37,094 bases of DNA from Streptomyces pinistramenti (GTDB taxonomy: Bacteria > Actinomycetota > Actinomycetes > Streptomycetales > Streptomycetaceae): positions 1 to 37,094 of the forward strand of contig NZ_JAJCXB010000064.1 in NCBI RefSeq assembly GCF_020564935.1, written 5' to 3'. Below are positions 23,147 through 31,274 of the stretch, piece by piece. The notes beneath the pieces are model-generated. The model was not told the origin of the DNA, did no database searches, and saw only the letters and a list, made by a program, of their open reading frames with translations. A program made the translations under genes and the position numbers. Every line of letters starts with the position of its first letter. Positions within the stretch are counted from its first letter, which is position 1.

Positions 23147-23498
23147 TTTGAGTGCCGCTGTCTGGCGTACGAGCAGCTTCACCAATGGCTCCGGCGGCAA
23201 CTGTGTAGAGATCGCCGAAGCGTTTCCCGGCGCCGCCCGCTGGCGTAAGAGCAGCCACAGCAACGGCTCCGGCGGCAACTGCGTCGAGATCGGCGAAGAC
23301 TTCCTCGGCGCCGCCCGCTGGCGTACCAGCACCTATACCAACGGCGACGGCGGCAACTGCGTAGAGGTCGCCGACGACATCCCCGGCATCGTCCCCGTGC
23401 GGGACACCAAGGACCGGGACGGGGGGACGGTCATCGTCCCTGCCGTCGCCTGGAGTCGGTTCATCGCCGCCGTCAAGGGCGGGGCGCTGAGCGCCTGA
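23127..23498 (+). CDS. DUF397 protein with a triplicated motif
   Basis: A 123-aa partner of the upstream XRE regulator, overlapping it by 20 bp. DUF397 domains are small and usually occur once or twice per protein. Here the motif WRTSSFTNGSGGNCVEIAE is present three times, at about residues 13-31, 39-57 and 65-83, as exact 26-residue (78-bp) tandem units joined by FPGAARWR-like linkers. Only the third copy continues into the full domain (VPVRDTKDRDGG...VPAVAWSRFIAAVKGG). The 3' end overlaps the convergent deacylase gene by 26 bp. Confidence 0.9.
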   Translation: MARKQIDLSAAVWRTSSFTNGSGGNCVEIAEAFPGAARWRKSSHSNGSGGNCVEIGEDFLGAARWRTSTYTNGDGGNCVEVADDIPGIVPVRDTKDRDGGTVIVPAVAWSRFIAAVKGGALSA

Positions 23499-25095
23499 CG
23501 GAGCGGCCCGCCAGGATGTCCGTCCGTTTGCCGTCCTGCATGACGAAGCGGCCGTCGATCAGGACGTGCGGGATGCCGGTGGGCAGGGCGCGCGGGACGT
23601 CGAAGGTGGAGCCTGCCGCGACCGTTTCCGGGTCGAAGAGGACCAGGTCGGCGCGGTACCCCTCGCGGACCAGGCCACGGTCGGGCAGCCGCAGGCGGGC
23701 GGCGGCGCGCGAGGTGAGGTGGGCGACGCACTCCTCCAGGGGCAGGACGCCCAGCTCGCGGACGTACTTGCCGAGGTAGTGCGGGAAGGTGCCGTACGCG
23801 CGGGGGTGCGGCTTGGCGCCCTGGAGGATGCCGTCGCTGCCACCGGTGTGCACCGGGTGGCGCATGATGCGGCGGACGTTCTCCTCGTGGCCGACGTGCT
23901 GGAGGATCGTCGGGCCCAGACGGTCCTCGATCAGGAGGCGGCGGGCGGTGACCCAGGGCTCCTCGCCGCGTTCGGCGGCGCTGCGGGCGACGGTCTTGCC
24001 GACATAGCAGCTCAGGGCCGGGTCGGAGACACCCGAGATCTCGATGGCGTCCCACTCGATGGGGACGCCGTGGCAGCCGTCGGCGCCGTCGACCTCCATG
24101 ACCTGCCGGATGCGGGCGGCGCTCGCGTCGTCCTGGAGGCGGGCCAGGATCGCGTCCGGGCCGCCCTCGCTCGCCCAGCTCGGCAGCATGGCGACGAGCG
24201 TCGTGCAGCCGGGGGTGTAGGGGTAGGTGTCGAGGGAGATGTCGGCGCCGGATGCCAGGGCCGCGTCGAGCAGGGCCAGGAGTTCGGGGGCGCGGTCCTT
24301 GTTGACGCCGAAGTTCATGGTGGCGTGCGCGAGATGGAGCGCGCAGCCGGCCTCGCGGGTGAGGTCGACCATCTCCTCGTACGCCTGGAGGGCGCCCGCC
24401 CCGTAGGAGCGGTGATGCGGGCAGTAGTAGCCGTCGTATTCGGCCACGACCCGGCACAGTTCGGTCAGTTCGGCATCGGATGCGTACATGCCGGGGGTGT
24501 AGGTCAGGCCGGACGAGAGGCCGACGGCGCCCTGTTCCAGGCCCTCGGCGACCAACTGCCGCATCCGCGCGATCTCGTCGGCGGTGGCGGCGCGGTCGTC
24601 CCAGCCCATGGCGAGCATCCGGACGGTGCCCTGGGGAATGAGGTAGGCGGCGTTGACGGCGATGCCGTGGCCGTCGAATCCGTGGTCGAGGCGGTCGAGG
24701 TAGCCGCCGACGGAGCGCCAGCTGAAGTCGATGTCGGATCCGTCGCCGTTCCAGCCCGTGATCTGCGCGCGGACCTCGGCGAGCGTGCGGTCGTCGACCG
24801 GGGCGTACGACAGGCCGTCCTGGCCGATGACTTCGAGGGTGACGCCTTGGGCGGCCTTCGCCTCGTGCGCGGGGTCGCGGAGCAGCGCGAGGTCGCTGTG
24901 GGCGTGCATGTCGATGAAGCCGGGGGAGAGGGCGAGGCCGTCGGCGGCCACCGTGTGCCGGGCGGACGGGCGGGGCCCGACGTGGCCCTCGCGGTGGATC
25001 GTGGCGATCCGGCCGTCGGACAGGGCGACGTCGGCGCGGTAGGACGGGCCGCCGGAGCCGTCGATGACGCGCACGTCGCGGAACACGGTGTCCAT
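23473..25095 (-). CDS. N-acyl-D-amino-acid deacylase (D-aminoacylase), amidohydrolase superfamily
   Basis: This enzyme class hydrolyses N-acyl-D-amino acids to a free D-amino acid and a fatty or acetic acid (EC 3.5.1.81/82). The protein is 540 aa. The metal-binding HAHSD motif (H64, H66) follows the beta-strand start SPGFIDM. Further metal and substrate positions are suggested by YYCPHHRSYG, LHLAHATMN and the late TGGSDG with its Asp. The C-terminal composite beta-sandwich returns at DLVLFDPETVAAGSTF. It follows the D-serine-dehydratase-like gene on the same strand, 274 bp downstream, with a hairpin in between. Together they suggest use of acylated D-amino acids. The preferred side chain cannot be told. 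Confidence 0.9.
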   Translation of the reverse strand: MDTVFRDVRVIDGSGGPSYRADVALSDGRIATIHREGHVGPRPSARHTVAADGLALSPGFIDMHAHSDLALLRDPAHEAKAAQGVTLEVIGQDGLSYAPVDDRTLAEVRAQITGWNGDGSDIDFSWRSVGGYLDRLDHGFDGHGIAVNAAYLIPQGTVRMLAMGWDDRAATADEIARMRQLVAEGLEQGAVGLSSGLTYTPGMYASDAELTELCRVVAEYDGYYCPHHRSYGAGALQAYEEMVDLTREAGCALHLAHATMNFGVNKDRAPELLALLDAALASGADISLDTYPYTPGCTTLVAMLPSWASEGGPDAILARLQDDASAARIRQVMEVDGADGCHGVPIEWDAIEISGVSDPALSCYVGKTVARSAAERGEEPWVTARRLLIEDRLGPTILQHVGHEENVRRIMRHPVHTGGSDGILQGAKPHPRAYGTFPHYLGKYVRELGVLPLEECVAHLTSRAAARLRLPDRGLVREGYRADLVLFDPETVAAGSTFDVPRALPTGIPHVLIDGRFVMQDGKRTDILAGRSVRRSAPRP

Positions 25096-25330
25096 GAGGG
25101 GCCTTTCTGGGACCGGCGGTGCGGGCCGCGGGGGTCGGCGCGCACCGCCGGAGTCTGTGCGGGCGGCGCAAGGGCCTGTCGGGGGCGGTGGTTCAGGAAT
25201 TTTTTCCTGCGCTTCTCACGAAACGGGGGTGCCGGGCGTCTTCCTGATGAGAGATCGACGGGGAAGGTGCGAGATGTCGGATCGGGAATCGGCTCGGGCG
25301 TGTGCTCGGGAAGCTGTTCGGGGGAGTGCC

Positions 25331-25359
25331 GGGGGAACGGCTCGGGGAGGTGTTCCCCC
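25331..25359 (-). terminator. Hairpin after the D-serine-dehydratase-like gene
   Basis: GGGGGAAC and GTTCCCCC form perfect 8-bp arms around 13 nt, starting 10 nt past the stop at 25370. No U-run follows. It could end or attenuate the transcript before the deacylase gene. Confidence 0.45.
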
Positions 25360-25369
25360 AGCAGCCGTG

Positions 25370-26680
25370 TCAGAAGAACGTGCGGATGAAGTCCGAGACC
25401 GTGCCATCGGCCTCGACGAGCGGGATCAGCTGCCACTTGTCGAACGAAGTACAGGGGTGGGACAGGCCCATCCCCACCCAGTCGCCGACCTCCAGGTCGT
25501 CCGCGCCCTCGGTGGCCACCCAGGCGTGCTGGTCGGACAGGCCGGTGACGGTGAGGCCGGTGGCGGGGCGCTCGATGCCGTCCCGGCCGGAGCGTACGAC
25601 CTGGGCCTGCGGCAGATCGAGGTCGTAGGCGGCGTCGCGCTTACCGGCGTTGAGGAACGCCTGGCGGGGGGTGGGGCGGGAGACGACCTGTGCCCAGAGG
25701 CGGAAGGCGGGCTGGAGTGCGCCTTCTTCCGGGACGCGGTTGAAGGGGGTGAGGTGGCGGTAGTGGCCGTCGTCGTGGGAGACGTACGCGCCCGAGCGCA
25801 GCAGCTTCAGCACCGGGGCGGAGAGTGCGGGGATCTCGGCGAAGACCTCGGCGACGGCGTCGAACCAGGCGCTGCCGCCCGCGCTGACGACGATCCGGTC
25901 GAGGTCGGCGAAGCGTCCGGCCTTGTCGAACTCCACGGCCAGCGCGACCAGTCGGCGCAGCCAGGCCGTCACCCGCTCAGGGGTCGCGTCGGGCACCTCG
26001 CCCTCGTAGCCGGCCACGCCGACCAGGCGGAGGGTGTCCACCCCCGCGATGGCGTCGGCCAGTTCGAGGCACTCGGCCTCGGTGCGGACGCCGGTGCGGG
26101 CGGTCTCGCCGGCGCCCAGCTCGATGACGACGTCGACGGGGCGGCTCGCGCCCGCCTCGCGGAGTGCGGCGTCCATCAGCGCGATGCCGCGCAGCGAGTC
26201 GACGTAGCAGACGAAGCGGAAGCCGGGGTCGGTGTCCAGCTCGGCGGCGAGCCAGCGCAGCGCGGCGGGGTCGACGAGTTCGTTGGCAAGGAAGATCTGC
26301 TGGATGCCGTAGGCGCGGTAGACGCGGGCCTGGTGGGGGACGGCGGCGGTGATGCCCCAGGCGCCGTGCTCCAGCTGGCGGGCGAAGAGCTGGGGGGCCA
26401 TGCAGGTCTTGCCGTGCGGGGCGAAGGCCAGGCCGTGGCGCGCGGAGTAGGTCTCCATCAGCGCGAGGTTGTGCTCGACGGACTCGGCGGAGAGGGCCAG
26501 TACGGGAGTGGTGAAGCCGCCGTCGAAGAGGTTGCGGCGCTCGGCCGCCAGCTCGCCGACGGTGCGGCCGTCGGCGTCCGGCGGGAGGGCCTTGAAGCGG
26601 TGGTCGACGCGTTCGTCCGCGAGCCCCTGGGCGAGCCCCTTCGCGTGGTCCGCCGCGAGCCGGTCCCGGTCGTCGACCAT
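25370..26680 (-). CDS. PLP-dependent D-serine dehydratase-like / amino acid deaminase
   Basis: This is a fold-III (alanine-racemase-like) PLP enzyme of 436 aa, in the family that holds eukaryotic-type D-serine dehydratase and D-threonine aldolase. The Schiff-base lysine is K91 in FAPHGKTCMAP. The C-terminal metal site is seen as HPC (about 408-410) in LSHPCTSFDKW, where family members bind Zn2+. In between, VDVVIELGAGETARTGVR is the phosphate/substrate region. Such enzymes convert D-serine or D-threonine to 2-oxo acid and ammonia through an enamine. AGGAGG lies just before ATG 26680. A perfect dyad 20 bp upstream probably controls it. Dehydratase versus aldolase cannot be decided from sequence alone. 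Confidence 0.85.
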   Translation of the reverse strand: MVDDRDRLAADHAKGLAQGLADERVDHRFKALPPDADGRTVGELAAERRNLFDGGFTTPVLALSAESVEHNLALMETYSARHGLAFAPHGKTCMAPQLFARQLEHGAWGITAAVPHQARVYRAYGIQQIFLANELVDPAALRWLAAELDTDPGFRFVCYVDSLRGIALMDAALREAGASRPVDVVIELGAGETARTGVRTEAECLELADAIAGVDTLRLVGVAGYEGEVPDATPERVTAWLRRLVALAVEFDKAGRFADLDRIVVSAGGSAWFDAVAEVFAEIPALSAPVLKLLRSGAYVSHDDGHYRHLTPFNRVPEEGALQPAFRLWAQVVSRPTPRQAFLNAGKRDAAYDLDLPQAQVVRSGRDGIERPATGLTVTGLSDQHAWVATEGADDLEVGDWVGMGLSHPCTSFDKWQLIPLVEADGTVSDFIRTFF

Positions 26681-26699
26681 GGGCCCTCCTCAAAGATCT

Positions 26700-26718
26700 T
26701 GTTGCACTCTATGCAACA
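26700..26718. promoter_or_regulatory. Dyad TGTTGCA-CTCTA-TGCAACA, likely operator of the divergent cluster
   Basis: Perfect 7-bp arms around 5 nt, placed 20 bp before the deaminase start and about 210 bp before the kinase start. The local IclR protein (28128-28907) is the natural candidate binder: cluster-linked IclR regulators usually act in such divergent regions. This is inferred from position. Confidence 0.55.
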
Positions 26719-26929
26719 GCCATTGCGTATATCGCTTATAGGTGTCTAGCATCCGAGCCATCACCGGGTCAATGGTGAGAATCGCCCCGGGAAACCGTCC
26801 GCAAACCGTCCGCGAAACCCCCGGAAGCCTTCCGCGACGCCTTTCACGGAACCCGCCGCGAAACCTCCGCGACCTCGCAGGGCAGCCAACCACCCGGCGC
26901 AGCCGCGCAGCTAAGGAGTACCCCCGATC

Positions 26930-28045
26930 GTGACCAGGTCCTCGAACGTCAGCGGCACCGCCGGCCCGGACGGCGGCACCGTCCCGGACGCCGACGTCGA
27001 TGTCGTCTGCCTCGGCGAGTCCATGGTCACCTTCCTGCCCACCCGGCCGGGCCGCCTCGCCGACGTACCCGCCTTCGACCGCGCCATCGGCGGCGCCGAA
27101 TCCAACGTCGCCTGCGCGCTGGCCCGCACCGGACACACCGTCCGCTGGATCTCCCGGGTCGGCGCGGACGGCTTCGGTGACCACCTCGTCGACACCATCG
27201 CGGGACACGGCGTCGACGTCGGCCACGTCCAGCGCGACCCGCAGCGCCCCACCGGCATCTACTTCCGCACCGCGGGCGAACGCGCCACCGGCGTTGACGG
27301 CGAGGAGCCGGGCCGCGCCGAAGTGCTCTACTACCGCGCCGGATCCGCCGCCTCCGCGATGACCCCCGCCCAGCTCGACCGCTCCGCGCTGGCCGGCGCC
27401 CGCGTCCTCCACCTCACCGGCATCACCGCCGCCCTCTCCGACGGCTGCCTGGAGGTCCTGCGCACCCTCACCCGCCGCACCCCGGGCCGCCCGCTGGTCT
27501 CCTTCGACGTCAACTACCGCGTCGGCCTCTGGCGGGCCGGCACGCACGGGCCGGAGATACTGCTCGACCTCGCCCGCGGCTGCGACCTGGTCTTCGTCGG
27601 CGAGGACGAGGCCGAGGCCGCCTGGGACCTGCACGGGCCCGAAGCGGTGCGCGAGGCGCTGCCCGAGCCCGCCACGCTCGTCGTCAAGCAGGGCTCCGAA
27701 GGCGCCACCGTCTACGACCGCAGGGCCGACGGCAGCGACTCCGTCACCTTCGTCCCCGCCCTGAAGGTCGAGGTCGTCGCGCCCGTCGGAGCCGGGGACG
27801 CCTTCGCCGCCGGATTCCTCTCCGGCACCCTCCGCGACCTGCCGGTGCCCGCCCGCATCCGGCACGGGCACCTGATGGCCGCCGCCTCCCTCACCGTCCC
27901 CGGCGACCTCGCCACACCACCGGCCCGCAGCCTTGCCGACCGCCTCGCCGCCCTCGACCCGGCCGACTGGGGCACACTGCGAATCGGCCCCGGCTGGACG
28001 ACCGACGGGGTGCGCACACCACGGGTGGAGGTCCCCGCACCATGA
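26930..28045 (+). CDS. PfkB-family sugar kinase (2-keto-3-deoxygluconate kinase-like)
   Basis: A ribokinase-fold kinase of 371 aa. The N-terminal strand VVCLGESMVTF (25-35), the substrate motif GGAESNVACALARTG (54-68), and the C-terminal signature PVGAGDAFAAGF (285-296) with catalytic D290 are clear. VSFDVNYRVGLW (190-201) and LYYRAGSAAS match the KDG-kinase subgroup, so phosphorylation of a 2-keto-3-deoxy acid is the usual label. The neighbours deal with D-amino acids and imines, so the true substrate is open. GTG 26930 is the start, with AAGGAG 11 nt upstream. The IclR gene follows after 82 bp on the same strand. Confidence 0.88.
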   Translation: MTRSSNVSGTAGPDGGTVPDADVDVVCLGESMVTFLPTRPGRLADVPAFDRAIGGAESNVACALARTGHTVRWISRVGADGFGDHLVDTIAGHGVDVGHVQRDPQRPTGIYFRTAGERATGVDGEEPGRAEVLYYRAGSAASAMTPAQLDRSALAGARVLHLTGITAALSDGCLEVLRTLTRRTPGRPLVSFDVNYRVGLWRAGTHGPEILLDLARGCDLVFVGEDEAEAAWDLHGPEAVREALPEPATLVVKQGSEGATVYDRRADGSDSVTFVPALKVEVVAPVGAGDAFAAGFLSGTLRDLPVPARIRHGHLMAAASLTVPGDLATPPARSLADRLAALDPADWGTLRIGPGWTTDGVRTPRVEVPAP

Positions 28046-28127
28046 ACGAACCAAGCCAACGAAGCGAGCGGAACGCCGGACGGCACGCCCCCGGACTCCG
28101 CCACGACCAGCACGGCGAGGTGTGCGC

Positions 28128-28907
28128 ATGAGCCAGACAGTCGACCGCGCCCTGAGCATCCTGCCGCTGCTCGCGGAGGGACCGGCCAACCTCGAACAGG
28201 TCTCGGTCCGACTCGGCGTGCACAAGTCCACCGCCCTGCGCCTGTTGCGCACGCTCCACGAGCACGGCATCGTCTACCGCCAGCCCGACCAGCGCTACCG
28301 CCTCGGCGCCCGGCTGTTCGCGCTCGCCCAGGAAGCTGTCGAAAACCTCGACGTCCGGGAGATCGCCCACCCCCACCTCGTCGACCTCAACGAGAAATGC
28401 GGACACACCGTCCACCTCGCGGTCTACGAGGAGAACGAAGTCCTCTACATCGACAAGGTGGAGAGCCGTTACCCGGTCCGGATGTACTCCCGGATCGGCA
28501 AGCCGGTCGCGATCACCGTCGCCGCCGTCGCCAAGCTGCTCCTCGCCGACCTCGCAGAATCCGAGCGCCGCGCCCTCGCGGAAAAGCTCGACTACCCCCT
28601 CTACACGTCCCGTTCGACCCCCAACGCCGCGGCCTTCCTGGCCGAACTGGCAAAGGTCCGCGAACAGGGATGGGCCACCGACCTCGGTGGTCACGAGGAG
28701 TCCATCAACTGCATCGGCGCCCCGATCCGCGGCGCGGACGGACGCCTGGTCGCCGCCATGTCGGTCTCCGCACCGAACGTCGTCGTCACCGCAGAGGAAC
28801 TCCTCACCCTGCTCCCACTGGTACGCCGCACCGCCGACGCCATCAGCCGGGAGTACTCCGGAACCGCAATCCCCCGGCCACAAGCCGGACCCGCACAGGA
28901 AGCCTGA
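28128..28907 (+). CDS. IclR-family transcriptional regulator
   Basis: A 259-aa regulator. The winged HTH covers about residues 1-65, with recognition region LEQVSVRLGVHKSTALRLLRTL. The GAF-like effector domain follows (VHLAVYEENEVLYIDKVES, then the conserved GGHEESINCIGAPIRG). IclR proteins bind small-molecule effectors and act as repressors or activators of nearby catabolic genes. ATG 28128 is chosen for GAGG 7 nt upstream. It lies inside the kinase-ridA-permease run, so it probably controls these genes and the divergent deaminase. The effector is likely a cluster metabolite. Confidence 0.92.
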   Translation: MSQTVDRALSILPLLAEGPANLEQVSVRLGVHKSTALRLLRTLHEHGIVYRQPDQRYRLGARLFALAQEAVENLDVREIAHPHLVDLNEKCGHTVHLAVYEENEVLYIDKVESRYPVRMYSRIGKPVAITVAAVAKLLLADLAESERRALAEKLDYPLYTSRSTPNAAAFLAELAKVREQGWATDLGGHEESINCIGAPIRGADGRLVAAMSVSAPNVVVTAEELLTLLPLVRRTADAISREYSGTAIPRPQAGPAQEA

Positions 28908-28912
28908 ACACC

Positions 28913-29323
28913 ATGACCGAGAAGACCGCGCTCACCCCGGCCACCCACACCACCCCGCCCGCGAAGTTCTCCCATGGCGTCAAGAAGGGCAACATCCTTC
29001 AGGTCGCGGGCCAGGTCGGCTTCCTCCCCGCCGTCGAGGGCCAGGCCCCCACCCCGGCAGGACCCACGTTGCGTGAGCAGACCCTCCAGACGTTCGCGAA
29101 CGTCAAGGCCATCCTCGAAGAGGGCGGCGCGAGCTGGGACGACGTCATGATGATGCGCGTCTACCTCACCGACGTCGACCACTTCGCCGAGATGAACGAG
29201 ATCTACAACGCCTACTTCGAGGCCGAGGGTCTCAAGGAGGCGCCCGCCGCCCGCACCACGGTCTACGTCGGGCTGCCCAAGGGCCTGCTCATCGAGATCG
29301 ACGCGCTCGCCGTCCTCAGCTGA
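28913..29323 (+). CDS. ridA: RidA-family enamine/imine deaminase
   Basis: RidA hydrolyses reactive enamines and imines, such as 2-aminoacrylate released by PLP serine/threonine dehydratases, and so protects PLP enzymes. The product is 136 aa. It has the family start VKKGNILQVAGQVGFLP, the central LREQTLQTFANVKAILEEGGASWDD-type helix, and the closing block AARTTVYVGLPKGLLIEIDA, which carries the conserved active-site Arg. It begins 5 nt after the IclR stop and so is almost certainly co-transcribed. The presence of a D-serine-dehydratase-like enzyme in the divergent arm gives it an obvious job. Confidence 0.92.
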   Translation: MTEKTALTPATHTTPPAKFSHGVKKGNILQVAGQVGFLPAVEGQAPTPAGPTLREQTLQTFANVKAILEEGGASWDDVMMMRVYLTDVDHFAEMNEIYNAYFEAEGLKEAPAARTTVYVGLPKGLLIEIDALAVLS

Positions 29324-29469
29324 ACGGGCAACGCCCCAGCTGAACGGACACGCGGAACGTCCCCTCCGCTGTCCGCGGCACGCCGCACCGCCCCGAACCG
29401 CACCACCCCGAACTGAGCAACTTCCTTGCCGTTAGCGCTGATTCACCCGCTCGACCCGCCGCACGGCGC

Positions 29470-29493
29470 GGCGCCCCGTACCGACGGGGCGCC
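29470..29493. terminator. Hairpin after ridA
   Basis: A 10-bp perfect stem (GGCGCCCCGT with ACGGGGCGCC) around loop ACCG, without a T-run. It may end the kinase-IclR-ridA transcript and set the permease gene apart. Confidence 0.5.
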
Positions 29494-29511
29494 GTGCCGC
29501 GGTCCCCCCTG

Positions 29512-29528
29512 CCTGGATGCATTCCAGG
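29512..29528. promoter_or_regulatory. Dyad CCTGGA-TGCAT-TCCAGG upstream of the permease gene
   Basis: Perfect 6-bp arms around 5 nt, about 47 bp before the start codon, in the promoter zone of the GntP-family gene. It differs from the 26700 dyad except for a shared TGCA core, so it may bind another regulator. Confidence 0.4.
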
Positions 29529-29574
29529 GGACTCACCCGGACACCGGGCCCCTGCCTGACAACGGAGTCACACG

Positions 29575-31053
29575 ATGTTCCTCGCCGCCACGACCGCCGC
29601 CCCACCGTCGCCACCACCCCACACCGGCGGGCTGCTCGCCCTGATCCCGGGCACCGCAGGGCTCCTGACGGTCGCCGTCCTGGGCATCGCCCTGCTGCTC
29701 CTGCTGATCATCAAGCTCCGCCTGCAGCCCTTCGTGGCACTGCTCACGGTCTCCATAGCCGTGGGCCTGGGCGCGGGCCTTTCGGTCACCGAACTCTTCG
29801 GCACGGTCCAGAAGTCCGACGTGAAGTCCATGATCGAAAGCGGCATGGGCGGCACCCTGGGCCACATCGCGATCATCATCGGGCTCGGCACCATGCTCGG
29901 CTCCATCCTGGAGGTCTCCGGCGGCGGCGAAGTGCTCAGCACCCGCCTGCTGAACCTCTTCGGCGAGAAGCGGGCCCCGCTCGCCATGGGCCTGACCGGC
30001 CTCATCTTCGGCATCCCGGTCTTCTTCGACATCGGCATCTTCGTCCTCGCGCCGATCGTCTACGCGGCCGCCAAACGCGGCGGCAAGTCGATGCTCCTGT
30101 ACTGCCTGCCGCTGCTCGGCTCGCTGTCGATGACCCACGCCTTCCTGCCGCCGCACCCCGGTCCCGTGGCCGCGGCGAGCCTGTTCCACGTGGACCTCGG
30201 CTGGATCATCCTGATGGGTGTCATCTGCGGCATCCCGGCCGTCCTGGCCACCTGGGCGTGGGCCGCCTGGATCGGCAAGCGGATCTTCGTCGAGATCCCG
30301 CAGGACATGGTCGAGGCGGCCGACGAGGCCAAGGCGGCGGTCCTCGCCGAGCAGCGGGCCTCCGGCGTCACCCCGCAGGAGAAGCCGGTCGCGCTCGGCG
30401 CCGTCCTCACCATCATCCTGACCCCGCTGGTCCTCATCCTGCTGTCGACGTTCTCGTCCATCGCGATGGACCCGAGCACCGTCCGCTCGGTCATCGAGTT
30501 CTTCGGCAACCCCTTCGTGGCCCTGACGATCGCCCTGCTGGTCGCCTACTACCTGCTGGGCATCCGCCGCGGCTGGTCCCGCAAGTCGCTGGAGACCGTC
30601 TCGACCGCCTCGCTGAAGCCGATCGGCAACATCCTGCTGGTGGTCGGCGCCGGCGGCGTCTTCGGCGCGGTCCTCCAGGGCAGCGGCGTCGCCGACGCGC
30701 TCTCCGACACCTTCCACAACGTCGGCCTCCCGGTCATCGTCCTGGCCTACCTGCTCTCCCTCGTACTGCGGGTGGCCCAGGGCTCGGCGACCGTCGCCAT
30801 CGTCACCACGGCCGGCATCGTCCTGCCGCTGGTGGACGGCCAGGGCATGTCCCAGGCCCACCTGGCGCTGATCATCATGGCGATATCGGCCGGCTCGATC
30901 TTCGCCTCGCACGTCAACGACGGCGGATTCTGGATGGTGTCGAAGTACTTCGGCATCACCGAGCGGGACACCCTGAAGTCCTGGACGGTGCTGGAATCCG
31001 TACTGTCGGTCGCCGGATTCGTGGTGGCGGCGGTGGTGAGCCTGTTCGTCTAG
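29575..31053 (+). CDS. GntP-family H+-symporter (gluconate / D-serine type)
   Basis: A 492-aa inner-membrane transporter with about 12-14 hydrophobic segments. GntP signatures include MGGTLGHIAIIIGLGTMLG, FGIPVFFDIGIFVLAPI, MTHAFLPPHPGPVAAA (the substrate-region loop), and the late RVAQGSATVAIVTTAG and FASHVNDGGFWMV. The family holds gluconate permeases and also DsdX, a D-serine permease. With a D-serine-dehydratase-like enzyme, a D-aminoacylase and RidA in the same cluster, uptake of a D-amino acid is at least as likely as gluconate. A KDG-kinase-like neighbour argues for a sugar acid. A hairpin lies just after the gene. Confidence 0.92.
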   Translation: MFLAATTAAPPSPPPHTGGLLALIPGTAGLLTVAVLGIALLLLLIIKLRLQPFVALLTVSIAVGLGAGLSVTELFGTVQKSDVKSMIESGMGGTLGHIAIIIGLGTMLGSILEVSGGGEVLSTRLLNLFGEKRAPLAMGLTGLIFGIPVFFDIGIFVLAPIVYAAAKRGGKSMLLYCLPLLGSLSMTHAFLPPHPGPVAAASLFHVDLGWIILMGVICGIPAVLATWAWAAWIGKRIFVEIPQDMVEAADEAKAAVLAEQRASGVTPQEKPVALGAVLTIILTPLVLILLSTFSSIAMDPSTVRSVIEFFGNPFVALTIALLVAYYLLGIRRGWSRKSLETVSTASLKPIGNILLVVGAGGVFGAVLQGSGVADALSDTFHNVGLPVIVLAYLLSLVLRVAQGSATVAIVTTAGIVLPLVDGQGMSQAHLALIIMAISAGSIFASHVNDGGFWMVSKYFGITERDTLKSWTVLESVLSVAGFVVAAVVSLFV

Positions 31054-31077
31054 GGCGCTGGGTTGCGGAGCCCCTCC

Positions 31078-31129
31078 GGACCGGGCCGGCGCCCTCCCCT
31101 TCCCGCGGGGAGGAGCGTCGGCCCGGTCC
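31078..31129. terminator. Two-tier hairpin after the GntP-family gene
   Basis: An outer 10-bp perfect stem (GGACCGGGCC with GGCCCGGTCC) encloses an inner CTCCCC/GGGGAG stem. It starts 25 nt past the stop. Very stable, with no T-run, as is common in Streptomyces. Confidence 0.75.
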
Positions 31130-31274
31130 GTATCCGCGGTCCGCACGCCGGGGTTGAGCGGGGCGTCCACCGCCTGAGTCGTCCGGGGCGGTGCGTACGT
31201 GAAGCGGCACTGTGACGTTGAACAACGCAGAAGTCCCCCACCGCCCTCGGACGGCCGCCGGAAGGACCGTCCGC

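Noticed and set aside
29533..31170. A 545-aa frame antisense to the GntP-family gene, very rich in Asp, Gly, Arg and Gln
   Set aside because: The composition is that of reverse-complemented membrane-protein codons. The sense frame has clear GntP motifs.
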